This document shows, one piece after another, positions 53,914 to 61,943 of a stretch of 64,000 nt of DNA. Every line of letters begins with the position of its first letter. The stretch's first letter is position 1. The translations under genes were made by a program, and so were the position numbers. Source of the DNA: JAQGLW01 sp035995725 (GTDB lineage Bacteria; Pseudomonadota; Gammaproteobacteria; Burkholderiales; Burkholderiaceae_D); contig DASYKE010000239.1 of the NCBI GenBank assembly GCA_035995725.1, positions 11,227-75,226 of the forward strand, given 5' to 3'. Below the pieces are notes generated by a model, which saw nothing but the letters and a program-made list of their open reading frames with translations, had not been told where the DNA came from and did no database searches.

Positions 53914-54312
53914 TCAGCGCCAAAACAGAGGCAGCAAAACCACCGTCCAGCTCACGGCTGCGAATAGCGCAGCCAGAAACACGGCAGCACTTCCGAAGTC
54001 CTTCGCATTCTTCGACAGGGGATTGCGCTCCAGCGACACGCGATCGACTGCAGCCTCCACAGCGGAATTGAGCAGCTCAATGATCAGCACCAGCACCAGC
54101 ACGCCGATCAGCAGTAGTTTTTCAAGCGCGCCGACAGGCAACAGCAGCGCGACGCAGACTCCCGGAATAACGATCATCAATTCCTGACGGAACGCGTGCT
54201 CGTTTTTCCATGCTGACTTGAAACCGTCAATCGAATAGAAAAAAGCGGAGAAAATTCGTTTGAAACCGCTTTTGCTTTTGAATTCGCTAACCGGTTGTTC
54301 CATATCCGTCAT
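53914..54312 (-). CDS. dgkA: Diacylglycerol kinase DgkA
   Basis: A small inner-membrane kinase (132 residues, three membrane segments) that phosphorylates diacylglycerol in lipid recycling. The N-terminal amphipathic helix (FYSIDGFKSAWKNEHAFRQEL) and the catalytic segment IELLNSAVEAAVDRVSL (with the conserved Glu/Asn) are typical; the last helix ends in VVLLPLFWR. Full length. It converges with the terminator of sbp2. Confidence 0.94.
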   Translation of the reverse strand: MTDMEQPVSEFKSKSGFKRIFSAFFYSIDGFKSAWKNEHAFRQELMIVIPGVCVALLLPVGALEKLLLIGVLVLVLIIELLNSAVEAAVDRVSLERNPLSKNAKDFGSAAVFLAALFAAVSWTVVLLPLFWR

Positions 54313-54395
54313 ATCGTTTTCATGGTTATTTTCTTTGCTATTGAGGAAGGCGCCGAGATTTTCCGATTATCGGCCCGCTGTTTGCCGGCACCGGT

Positions 54396-55541
54396 TTAAT
54401 ACGTTCCTGGAAGCAAAATCTTCTTGTCGACTTTTTTCACATCGGTAAGACCGCAAAGCGCCATGGTAATGTCGAGTTCTTTCCGGATCAACTCCAGGCA
54501 AGTCGTCACGCCGGCTTCGCCCATCGCGCCCAGGCCGTAGAGAAATGCGCGGCCGATATAGACCCCTTTGGCGCCCAGAGCGAGCGCCTTGATCACGTCC
54601 TGGCCGGAGCGAATGCCGCCATCCATGTGTACCTCGATCTTGTCGCCCACTGCATCGATAATTGTGGGAAGCGCGGTAATGGCCGATTGCGCGCCGTCGA
54701 GTTGGCGGCCGCCATGATTGGAAACGATCATGGCATCGGCTCCGCTCTGCGCGGCAAGCCGTGCATCTTCCACATCCATGATGCCCTTCAGGATCAGCTT
54801 GCCGCCCCAGCGCTGCCTGATCCACTTCACATCCTCCCACGACAGGGCTGGGTCGAACTGTTCCGCAGTCCACGACGACAGCGACGACATGTCCGATACA
54901 TTGCTGGCGTGGCCGACGATGTTGCCGAAGCCGCGGCGGCGCGTGTTGAGCATGCCCCAGCACCAGCCTGGCTTTGTCATCATATTTGCGATATTGGCCA
55001 CGGTAAGCTTCGGTGGTGCGGACAGCCCGTTCTTCAGGTCCTTGTGGCGCTGCCCCAAAATTTGCAAGTCGAGAGTCAGCATCAGCGCGGAACACTTCGC
55101 CGCTTTCGCCCGCTCGATCAAACGGCCCATGAAATCGCGATCCTTCATGAAGTAAACCTGAAACCAGAACGGCTTGCTGGTATTGGCGGCAATATCTTCA
55201 ATCGAGCAAATGCTCATTGTGGACAATGTGAAAGGAATGCCGAATTTCTCAGCCGCCTTGGCGGCGAGGATTTCACCGTCGGCATGTTGCATGCCGGTCA
55301 GGCCGGTAGGCGCAAGCGCCACCGGCATCGAAACTTGCTGTCCCGCCATGGTGGTCGCGAGCGTGCGGTTTTCCATATTGACGGCGACACGCTGGCGGAA
55401 TTTAATATTGGCAAAATCATTCTGGTTGGCGCGGTAGGTGGATTCGGTCCACGAACCGGAATCGGCATAATCGTAGAACATGCGAGGTACACGCTTTTTC
55501 GCCAGAATGCGCAGATCTTCGATGTTGGTAATTACAGACAT
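54396..55541 (-). CDS. lldD: FMN-dependent alpha-hydroxy-acid dehydrogenase (LldD-type)
   Basis: A 381-residue FMN enzyme of the lactate oxidase/glycolate oxidase family. The ATG at 55539-55541 (AGGA 8 bases upstream) gives MSVITNIEDLRILAKKRVPRM, the usual start. Active-site segments: VSMPVALAPTGLTGMQH, FTLSTMSICSIEDIA, FQVYFMKDRDF, WGGKLILKGIMDVEDA, IVSNHGGRQLDGA (catalytic His) and VHMDGGIRSGQDVIKAL. The substrate could be L-lactate or another 2-hydroxy acid. It is divergent from an IclR regulator, a likely control partner. Confidence 0.9.
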   Translation of the reverse strand: MSVITNIEDLRILAKKRVPRMFYDYADSGSWTESTYRANQNDFANIKFRQRVAVNMENRTLATTMAGQQVSMPVALAPTGLTGMQHADGEILAAKAAEKFGIPFTLSTMSICSIEDIAANTSKPFWFQVYFMKDRDFMGRLIERAKAAKCSALMLTLDLQILGQRHKDLKNGLSAPPKLTVANIANMMTKPGWCWGMLNTRRRGFGNIVGHASNVSDMSSLSSWTAEQFDPALSWEDVKWIRQRWGGKLILKGIMDVEDARLAAQSGADAMIVSNHGGRQLDGAQSAITALPTIIDAVGDKIEVHMDGGIRSGQDVIKALALGAKGVYIGRAFLYGLGAMGEAGVTTCLELIRKELDITMALCGLTDVKKVDKKILLPGTY

Positions 55542-55807
55542 TTTCTTAATCCTTTTTTCATGAATGCATTTCTCTGTTATTTCTCTGTTAATTAATTGTA
55601 TTGACGGCGACTTTGCGGAGTGCACTGATTGCTTCAGCATTCTCGTGCAGCTGAAATTTCGCAATCGGCATTATCGCGCCTGAAATGCGAAATTCACCGG
55701 GTTCACGGATGAAATAACTTGTCAAACCGGCGCAACTTTTTTCGCGAGACTTTTGATTATTTTCACAATGTGGTATAAAGTTCATATTGCAATGCACAAT
55801 TCCCGCT

Positions 55808-56602
55808 ATGAAAACTCAAGCTCCTGCAGAAACCGATAAAACATCGATTCAGGTAATCGAGCGCATGATAGCGCTACTGGATGCGCTCGCCCACCATCCG
55901 GATCCAGTCAGTTTGAAAGAATTGTCCACGGTAACCGGATTGCACCCGTCGACCGCGCACCGGATATTGAATGACATGGTCATGAAACGTTTTGTCGACC
56001 GTGCCGAGCCGGGGTCCTATCGATTGGGCATGCGCCTGCTGGAGCTGGGCAATATCGTCAAAAGCCGTTTGAATGTACGCGAGGCCGCACTGGATTTCAT
56101 GCGTGCTTTGCACCGCCGGACCCATCAAACCGTTAACTTGTCGGTGCGGCAAAGCGATGAAATCGTCTATATCGACCGTGCCTTTTCCGAGCGTTCCGGA
56201 ATGCAAGTGGTACGCGCCATCGGCGGCCGCGCGCCGTTGCACCTGACATCTACCGGGAAACTCTTTCTGTCGGTCGATGATCCCAAAATGGTCCGCGCCT
56301 ATGCTACCCGCACCGGGCTGGCGGGACACAACAAGAATTCGATTACCGATCTCTCCAAGCTGGAGCGCGAACTCAGCCTGGTGCGGTCGCGCGGCTATGC
56401 GCGCGACAACGAGGAACTGGAACTGGGCGTACGCTGCATGGCTGCGGGCATCCGCGATGACTCCGGCAAACTGGTTGCAGGATTGTCGATTTCGGCGCCG
56501 GCGGACCGGCTGCAGGAAGAATGGATCGATGATCTGATCAATACGGTCAGCCAGATCTCGGCGGTGCTGGGATATGTACCGCAACCGCAGGCAAACTTTT
56601 GA
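55808..56602 (+). CDS. IclR-family transcriptional regulator
   Basis: A 264-residue protein: N-terminal winged helix (IQVIERMIALLDALAHH, LKELSTVTGLHPSTAHRILND) and a C-terminal GAF-like effector domain (VNLSVRQSDEIVYIDRAFSE, RAIGGRAPLHLTSTGKLFL). The ATG at 55808 is preferred over an upstream start at 55787. IclR proteins repress or activate nearby catabolic genes on binding a metabolite; the divergent LldD-type gene, 266 bases away, is the likely target. A 26-bp-stem terminator follows. Confidence 0.92.
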   Translation: MKTQAPAETDKTSIQVIERMIALLDALAHHPDPVSLKELSTVTGLHPSTAHRILNDMVMKRFVDRAEPGSYRLGMRLLELGNIVKSRLNVREAALDFMRALHRRTHQTVNLSVRQSDEIVYIDRAFSERSGMQVVRAIGGRAPLHLTSTGKLFLSVDDPKMVRAYATRTGLAGHNKNSITDLSKLERELSLVRSRGYARDNEELELGVRCMAAGIRDDSGKLVAGLSISAPADRLQEEWIDDLINTVSQISAVLGYVPQPQANF

Positions 56603-56707
56603 TCAGAAGACAAATATGGCGAATTTGCGCTAGTCCGTAGAGAAACGGACCGCCTGCAGGCACTTGCCGGATATCCTGAGCGCCGACCGCTGCACATGAA
56701 AAAATGT

Positions 56708-56763
56708 CACCAATAAAAAAGAAAAAGGCGAACCGCAGTTCGCCTTTTTCTTTTTTATTGGTG
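56708..56763. terminator. Bidirectional terminator with perfect 26-bp stem
   Basis: Arms 56708-56733 and 56738-56763 are perfect complements around a CGCA loop; the inner part is GGCGAAC/GTTCGCC and the outer part is A/T-rich, giving T runs on both strands. It lies between the convergent IclR and PBP genes, starting 105 bases after one stop and ending 4 bases from the other. Confidence 0.92.
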
Positions 56764-56767
56764 CCGA

Positions 56768-57904
56768 TCAACTTTGCAGGGCATTCACAGCATGTAACGT
56801 GGCCGAAGGCTTGGTAGCTTGCAGCCACTTGCGGATGCGGCTGGCATCCGCAAGGCGTGATCGCGTGCCCTTCGAATCCAGAAATACCATTATGACGGGA
56901 CGACCCTCGATATTCGCTTGCATGACGAGGCAGCGTCCCGCTTCGGAAATATAGCCGGTCTTTTGCAGGCCAATCTCCCATCCCGGGAGTGCTACCAGCC
57001 GGTTTGAATTCCTGTATTGCAGCACGGGGCCGCCCGGGTCCACCACGTATTTGCTATCGGTCGAATATTGGCGAATGACCGGATGCTGATGCGAGGCAAC
57101 AACAAGTTTTGCGAGATCGCGGGCACTGGCAACGTTTTTCTTCGAAAGGCCGGTGGAATCGACGTAATGGGTGTTGGTCATGCCGAGCTCCGTGGCTTTG
57201 GCATTCATTGCATCGACGAAGGCAGGCAACCCGCCCGGATAGTGGCGCCCCAGTGCCGACGCAGCGCGATTTTCAGAACTCATCAGCGCAATATGCAACA
57301 TGTTGGCGCGCGTCAACTGCGAACCGACGCGCAACCGGGAATGACTGTTTTTTTCCTTGTCGACATCTTCCGCAGTGATGGTAAGCAGCTCGTCCATGTC
57401 TTGATTGGCCTCGACTACAATCAGGCTGGTCATCAGCTTGGTAATCGATGCGATAGGCAAGGCCACCTGTGCGTTTTTCTCAAACAATATCTCGGAACTC
57501 GCCTGGTCCATTACCAGAGCGGCATTTGATTTAAGCGCCAGCGGATCGCGGGTCAGGCGCAAACCGGCCAAATCGCCGGCGCTTATGACCGGGGGCACGG
57601 CCGGGATATACGGTCTATACGCGACGCGTTGATAAATTACCTTGCGCTTGCCTCCGACCATCACGACTTTCTTGACCAGCTTTTCGCGCGAGTCGAAAGA
57701 AGCATTCACGCCCCGCTTCTTGCCGCGTTTTTTTTTAGCAACAGAATGACGCTTGCTGGCTGCCGGTTTGTTCTTGACGACGGCATTTTGGGGAGCGGGG
57801 GTTTGCGCAACAATCGCTGCCGGCGCTTCGATGGCGATGGCTGCCGGCGCAATAAAAGCGCCGAAAAATAGCGAAAAAAGTACCCCCAGCGCGGACCTGG
57901 CCAT
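56768..57904 (-). CDS. pbpG: D-alanyl-D-alanine peptidase, PbpG/PBP7-type
   Basis: A low-molecular-weight penicillin-binding protein. The start is placed at the ATG 57904 (MARSALGVLFSLFFGAF), with a signal peptide and then a basic linker (KPAASKRHSVAKKKRGKKRG in part). Active-site motifs: SxxK in PIASITKLMTSLIV, SxN in MSSENRAASALGRHYPGG, KTG in GLQKTGYISEAG. It cuts D-Ala-D-Ala or cross-bridges in murein. It is 378 residues and full length. It ends next to the long terminator stem. Confidence 0.93.
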   Translation of the reverse strand: MARSALGVLFSLFFGAFIAPAAIAIEAPAAIVAQTPAPQNAVVKNKPAASKRHSVAKKKRGKKRGVNASFDSREKLVKKVVMVGGKRKVIYQRVAYRPYIPAVPPVISAGDLAGLRLTRDPLALKSNAALVMDQASSEILFEKNAQVALPIASITKLMTSLIVVEANQDMDELLTITAEDVDKEKNSHSRLRVGSQLTRANMLHIALMSSENRAASALGRHYPGGLPAFVDAMNAKATELGMTNTHYVDSTGLSKKNVASARDLAKLVVASHQHPVIRQYSTDSKYVVDPGGPVLQYRNSNRLVALPGWEIGLQKTGYISEAGRCLVMQANIEGRPVIMVFLDSKGTRSRLADASRIRKWLQATKPSATLHAVNALQS

Positions 57905-58118
57905 CTGCAACTCCCTGACTGATGCTTGAAATTAATAACTTGCAGTGTAGCAAAATGGTGAAAATCCGCAAGATAATTAGGGAGTTAGCTGATGCAATTA
58001 ATCAATTTTCTGATTGATAATTGTTTTTAGTCAAGAGTACTTAATAAGAAACCGCCTTTCTTTTGTTTTATGGATTTAGCGCAAAACATTGTCATATTGT
58101 TACGGGTAACTGCTTGAA

Positions 58119-59201
58119 TCACACGGCTTCCGCAATTGCGCGACCCAGGTCAACCGTCTTTGCGTTACCGCCCATATCACCGGTAAAGGGTGCGTGTTTC
58201 GGCCCTGCAGCGAGCACTTTTTCGATTGCCTTCAAGACCGCTGCCCCCGCTTCGGCATAGCCTAGATGCTCCAGCATCATCGCGCCGCACCAGATCTGAC
58301 CGATCGGATTGGCAATACCCTTGCCTGCGATATCGGGTGCCGAACCGTGTACCGGCTCGAACAGCGAAGGGAAAAGACGCTCCGGATTGATATTGGCGGA
58401 CGGCGCAATGGCGATGGTGCCGGTGCACGCAGGGCCGAGGTCGGACAGGATGTCGCCGAACAGGTTGGATGCCACCACGACGTCGAACCAATCCGGACGC
58501 TGGACGAAATGCGCGCTCAAAATATCGATATGGAATTTGTCCCATTTCACATCGGAATACTTTTTCGCCATCTCAGCCACGCGCTCGTCCCAGTACGGCA
58601 TCGTGATCGAAATACCGTTCGATTTGGTGGCAGCCGTCAAATGTTTCTTGGGACGGCGCTGCGCCAGGTCGAATGCAAATTTCAGGACTCGATCGACACC
58701 GGTACGCGAAAAAACGCTTTGCTGAAACACGACTTCGCGCGGAGTATCCTCGTACATCCTGCCGCCGACGGATGAATATTCGCCTTCCGTGTTTTCACGA
58801 ACGACATAGAAATCGATACTGCCCGGCTTGCCCTCGCCAAACCGGGCCAGTGGCGACGGGATGCCCGGCATCAGCCGGCACGGGCGCAGGTTCACATACT
58901 GGTCGAATTCGCGGCGGAACTTGATCAGCGAGCCCCACAATGAAACATGATCAGGAACGATCGCCGGCCAACCCACCGCGCCGAAGAAAATTGCATCATG
59001 ACCGCCGATCCGGTCTTTCCAGTCGTCCGGCATCATCTGTCCATGCTTGGCGTAATAATCGCAAGAGGCAAAATCGAAATGATCCAATTTGAGGTCAATG
59101 CCGAATTTGCGCGCGGCGGCATCCAGAACACGCAAGCCCTCGGGCACGACTTCTTTGCCGATGCCGTCTCCAGGGAGGACCGCGATACGATGTGTTGACA
59201 T
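58119..59201 (-). CDS. Tartrate/malate dehydrogenase-type enzyme (TtuC/DmlA)
   Basis: A 360-residue member of the isocitrate/isopropylmalate dehydrogenase family. The ATG at 59199-59201 (AGGA upstream) starts MSTHRIAVLPGDGIGKEVVPE. The sequence VSLWGSLIKFRREFDQYVNLRP and YVVRENTEGEYSSVGGRMYEDT is typical of tartrate dehydrogenase/decarboxylating D-malate dehydrogenases rather than LeuB. Metal/NAD motifs VVASNLFGDILSDLGPACTG and FEPVHGSAPDIAGKGIANP are intact. It probably oxidises a 2-hydroxy acid. No regulator adjacent. Confidence 0.88.
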   Translation of the reverse strand: MSTHRIAVLPGDGIGKEVVPEGLRVLDAAARKFGIDLKLDHFDFASCDYYAKHGQMMPDDWKDRIGGHDAIFFGAVGWPAIVPDHVSLWGSLIKFRREFDQYVNLRPCRLMPGIPSPLARFGEGKPGSIDFYVVRENTEGEYSSVGGRMYEDTPREVVFQQSVFSRTGVDRVLKFAFDLAQRRPKKHLTAATKSNGISITMPYWDERVAEMAKKYSDVKWDKFHIDILSAHFVQRPDWFDVVVASNLFGDILSDLGPACTGTIAIAPSANINPERLFPSLFEPVHGSAPDIAGKGIANPIGQIWCGAMMLEHLGYAEAGAAVLKAIEKVLAAGPKHAPFTGDMGGNAKTVDLGRAIAEAV

Positions 59202-59417
59202 GTTAATCCTTTTAAAAATCCAGTCTCTAATATGACATGCGATAACCATTCCGGAGACCCGGGCGGTCGAAAGCGATGCGATCTTTTAGTGAAACAATGA
59301 GTTTGTCAGGCTTGCGAATCAATTGACGGGTGACATTGTGACATCTGATATCAAACGTAGTCAAACCGTACCCATCAATAAGCGAGCGACGACAGCAGCG
59401 TCATACCGGCCGGGCCG

Positions 59418-59451
59418 GGGTAACGGCATACAGGATGCAATCCGGTTACCC
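59418..59451. repeat. Hairpin/inverted repeat
   Basis: GGGTAAC (59418-59424) and GTTACCC (59445-59451) enclose a GCAT-ACAGG... -ATGC stem. It precedes the triple-hairpin element by about 235 bases. Confidence 0.45.
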
Positions 59452-59684
59452 TGCTTTCATTGATTCAGTTCCGGCCGGAACAAGTATTTCCCGATTGATC
59501 ATGTGCGTTTTACCCGTCTGCCGATAAATCGCGGATACCGATGAATGGCCATGCGGCCGCATGCTCTTCAAAGACCTAAATGGCAAAGCGGCAAGTGTGA
59601 TGCAAATAGTTAACAACATGCGATATTGCGACGAACTAAAGTCGTGACGCAGCAAATTAAATATCGGAGAATGAATGCAGATCT

Positions 59685-59791
59685 ATCATGGCGGCAACCA
59701 TGATGCTTTGACGAAGCAGAAAATCCACCGGCGGCAACCGGCGACTTTGCCAAACACAAGAAAGCCCCGGTCGGCGGCAACCGATCGGGGC
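59685..59791 (+). ncRNA. Candidate structured RNA: three hairpins with identical CGGCAA loops
   Basis: Three hairpins each present the 10-base core GGCGGCAACC, i.e. the hexaloop CGGCAA closed by GG/CC: stem ATCATGG/CCATGAT (59685-59704), CCGG/CCGG (59728-59741) and GCCCCGGTCGG/CCGATCGGGGC (59764-59791, 11 pairs with one G-T). Loop and closing pairs are the same in all three although the outer stem sequences differ. The element ends 50 bases before the barrel ATG, so it is probably its 5' leader or a separate RNA. I know no family with this signature. Confidence 0.6.
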
Positions 59792-59841
59792 CTCGAAACT
59801 AAACAAGCAACATATCCCCATCGCAAAACGAGAATTATGTA

Positions 59842-60471
59842 ATGAGCAATATATCTAGACATTCTCTCAATGTCAAATTTTCCATTCCCTTTATTTTTTT
59901 TCTGTGCCTTTTAAACGCCTATGCCGCAGACGACTCCCCATCGCGAGCGACCAGCGAAACGATTGCGACCGCAGGAAGTGTGAGCTCTGCACTCCCGTTG
60001 GTCGCCGAAGGGAATGTGACCGGAGGAAATGCAACGCCAAGGCCAACGCCAAAGCCGGCTCAACAGGGGCCGCAACTCTGGCTGACGACTGGTTTCGTGT
60101 CACATCACTTCAAGCGTGATGCCGGTTACAACGAACGAAACACCGGCCTGGGCGCTGAAATGCAATTCAACGACGACACTGCAATTGCAGCAGGAATATA
60201 TCGCAACAGCGTTCGCAACAGCTCGCATTATCTTCAGTATGTGTGGACACCGCTGAGTCTGGGGCCGCTGCACATCGGCGCCTCGGTTGGCGCAATCGAT
60301 GGATACCCGGAGCTGCGCAACGGAAAAATCGCGCTGTCGCTGATGCCGGTCGCCAGCATGAATTTCAAGGTTTTCAATCACGATGCCGGCCTGAACTTCG
60401 TCTATATTCCAACCATCGCCTCGCGCGTCAGCGGGGCGCTTGCCCTGCAGCTGAAATTTCGCCTTCATTGA
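59842..60471 (+). CDS. Outer-membrane barrel protein, uncharacterised, with repeat insert
   Basis: A 209-residue exported protein. The signal (FSIPFIFFLCLLNAYAA) is followed by a repeat-derived linker (about residues 40-70: AGSVSSALPLVAEGNVTGGN and so on, ending Pro-rich) and then a barrel domain: LWLTTGFVSHHFKRDAGYNE, NTGLGAEMQFNDDTAIAAGI, SSHYLQYVWTPLSLGPLHIG, ending FVYIPTIASRVSGALALQLK. The pattern is that of an uncharacterised small barrel family found in Proteobacteria. The linker sits between signal and barrel, the one place where an insert is harmless. Leader with three hairpins upstream. Confidence 0.82.
   Translation: MSNISRHSLNVKFSIPFIFFLCLLNAYAADDSPSRATSETIATAGSVSSALPLVAEGNVTGGNATPRPTPKPAQQGPQLWLTTGFVSHHFKRDAGYNERNTGLGAEMQFNDDTAIAAGIYRNSVRNSSHYLQYVWTPLSLGPLHIGASVGAIDGYPELRNGKIALSLMPVASMNFKVFNHDAGLNFVYIPTIASRVSGALALQLKFRLH
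59965..60052 (+). repeat. In-frame repeat insert in barrel gene
   Basis: 88 bp; 74 bp of it (59979-60052) are identical to the truB insert 37 kb away (22713-22786, minus strand), the left 17 bp also. The core GCTCTGCACTCCC-GTTGGTCGCCGAA-GGGA matches the rluB palindrome. Confidence 0.92.
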
Positions 60472-60549
60472 CTGCCGAATGATACGCATGCTCCCGGAGG
60501 ATTGTGAAAGCGGAATAGCCGGCGCCTTGGTGCCGGTCGAAGCGGGTTT

Positions 60550-61212
60550 TCAGGAACGGAGCAAGCCGCATTTCTGCGCACGCGCATAATCGAACGGCGT
60601 ATCCACATCCCATAAGACCGGTAGCTCGTGCCAGTCGCGCCCTGCCTGCCAGCCGATAGCCGTCAATCGTGCACGGGTTTGTGCCATCACGTACGGCGTG
60701 CCCCAATCGATCGCCTGGAACGCTTGTAAAAAACCCGCCGCAGTATTTCCGGAGACACCATGATCGTGCGCACCAACCAGAACATATCCTCCATCTTCCG
60801 CCGGTGTGAATACCATTTGCGCGCCTTGCAGCAACGCCTGCGCTGCTGCATGTAAATCGGCAGCCGACAGCGCAGGGCAATCCGTGCCGATCAGCAGCAC
60901 GGGCTCATGCCGCATCAATTGCGTGCGCAGACATTCGGCCATGCGCATGCCGAGATCACCCGCACATTGCGGATGGCAGCCGAGATCGAATCGCGTGGCG
61001 CAGTCGAGAAAAAAAGGGTGGGTGTTCTGGCCCGCCGTCCACAGCGATACCTGACCCGGCGCAACGGAGCGGGCAGTGGCCAATGTGCGCAATGTCATTT
61101 CGCGCTGCGCCGCGGCTGCGCCTTCTTCGCCCAATAATGGAATCAGCCGCGTCTTGACAGATCCTGCAACCGGAGCCCTGGCAAAAACGGCAATATGGAA
61201 AGAAGTATTCAT
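60550..61212 (-). CDS. TIGR04282-family glycosyltransferase (DUF2064)
   Basis: A 220-residue GT-A-like protein beginning MNTSFHIAVFARAPVAGSVKTRLIPLLG, the usual start; a longer frame to 61365 adds sequence from the upstream gene. LLIGTDCPALSAADL and MVFTPAEDGGYVLVGA are typical of the family, found beside TIGR04283 enzymes in clusters linked by annotation to arsenosugar biosynthesis. Its start codon overlaps the stop of the TIGR04283 gene (ATGA). Confidence 0.88.
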   Translation of the reverse strand: MNTSFHIAVFARAPVAGSVKTRLIPLLGEEGAAAAQREMTLRTLATARSVAPGQVSLWTAGQNTHPFFLDCATRFDLGCHPQCAGDLGMRMAECLRTQLMRHEPVLLIGTDCPALSAADLHAAAQALLQGAQMVFTPAEDGGYVLVGAHDHGVSGNTAAGFLQAFQAIDWGTPYVMAQTRARLTAIGWQAGRDWHELPVLWDVDTPFDYARAQKCGLLRS

Positions 61213-61892
61213 GCGCCGGTTCGATAGCCATAGGCGATAGCGAGATCGCGCGGGTCGGCTCCAAGGAAATAAGCCAGCCGCAGTCGCCACATCAGGAAAA
61301 TGGTGTACCACATGCCGTTCTTTTCCCAGCGACGGGCAGAGGTTGCAACACGCTGCCGCAGGCAAGCCGGCCGGCCGAACTGCTTCAAGCGTTTACTTAA
61401 TTCAATATCCTCCATTAACGGAATCGATGCAAACCCGCCGAGTTGATTGAACGTTTCGCGCCGCATGAACATCGCCTGATCTCCAGTAGCGATGCCGGTA
61501 ATGCGCGAGCGCAGATTCATCATCATGGCCAGCACCGGCAGCATCGCATGTGTGCCGGTAAAGCCGATGTCGAACCGGCCCCAATGGCGGCCGGTCAATG
61601 CCGTCGCGATCAGCGCATCCGCATCGGCCGGCAGCATGGTATCCGCATGCAGGAACAGCAGCGCTTCGCCATGCGCATGGAAAGCGCCCGCATTCATCTG
61701 AACAGCACGTCCACGTTCAGAGCTCAGTACCAGATCGGCACGCGGCATGGCCAGCGCAACCGTGCGGTCGCTGCTTCCGCCATCGACGACGATGATTTGC
61801 GCACCGCGGATGCGCAACGCGGCAAGCTGCTCCAGCAAGGCGGAAATGCCGGGCGCTTCATTCAGAACCGGGATGATTATCGATAAACCCAT
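61209..61892 (-). CDS. TIGR04283-family glycosyltransferase (GT2)
   Basis: A 227-residue family-2 glycosyltransferase: LSIIIPVLNEAPGISALLEQL, IIVVDGGSSDRTVAL (nucleotide-sugar binding), ALLFLHADTMLPADADALI (metal-binding DxD-like), then a membrane-associated end. The family is annotated as arsenosugar-biosynthesis-associated. It is coupled to the TIGR04282 gene; the radical-SAM and methyltransferase genes of known clusters are not in the window. Confidence 0.88.
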   Translation of the reverse strand: MGLSIIIPVLNEAPGISALLEQLAALRIRGAQIIVVDGGSSDRTVALAMPRADLVLSSERGRAVQMNAGAFHAHGEALLFLHADTMLPADADALIATALTGRHWGRFDIGFTGTHAMLPVLAMMMNLRSRITGIATGDQAMFMRRETFNQLGGFASIPLMEDIELSKRLKQFGRPACLRQRVATSARRWEKNGMWYTIFLMWRLRLAYFLGADPRDLAIAYGYRTGA

Positions 61893-61943
61893 TGGTCTTC
61901 CGGCTGGCCTGTCTATCTCGCCAATACGGGATGCACGACGCGC

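Larger units (their letters stand above)
59202..59841. other. Structured intergenic region upstream of the barrel gene
   Basis: 640 bases. It contains an inverted repeat at 59418-59451 (GGGTAAC/GTTACCC with inner GCAT/ATGC), then the triple hairpin RNA candidate (59685-59791), and the start region of the barrel gene. No protein gene supported. Confidence 0.6.
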
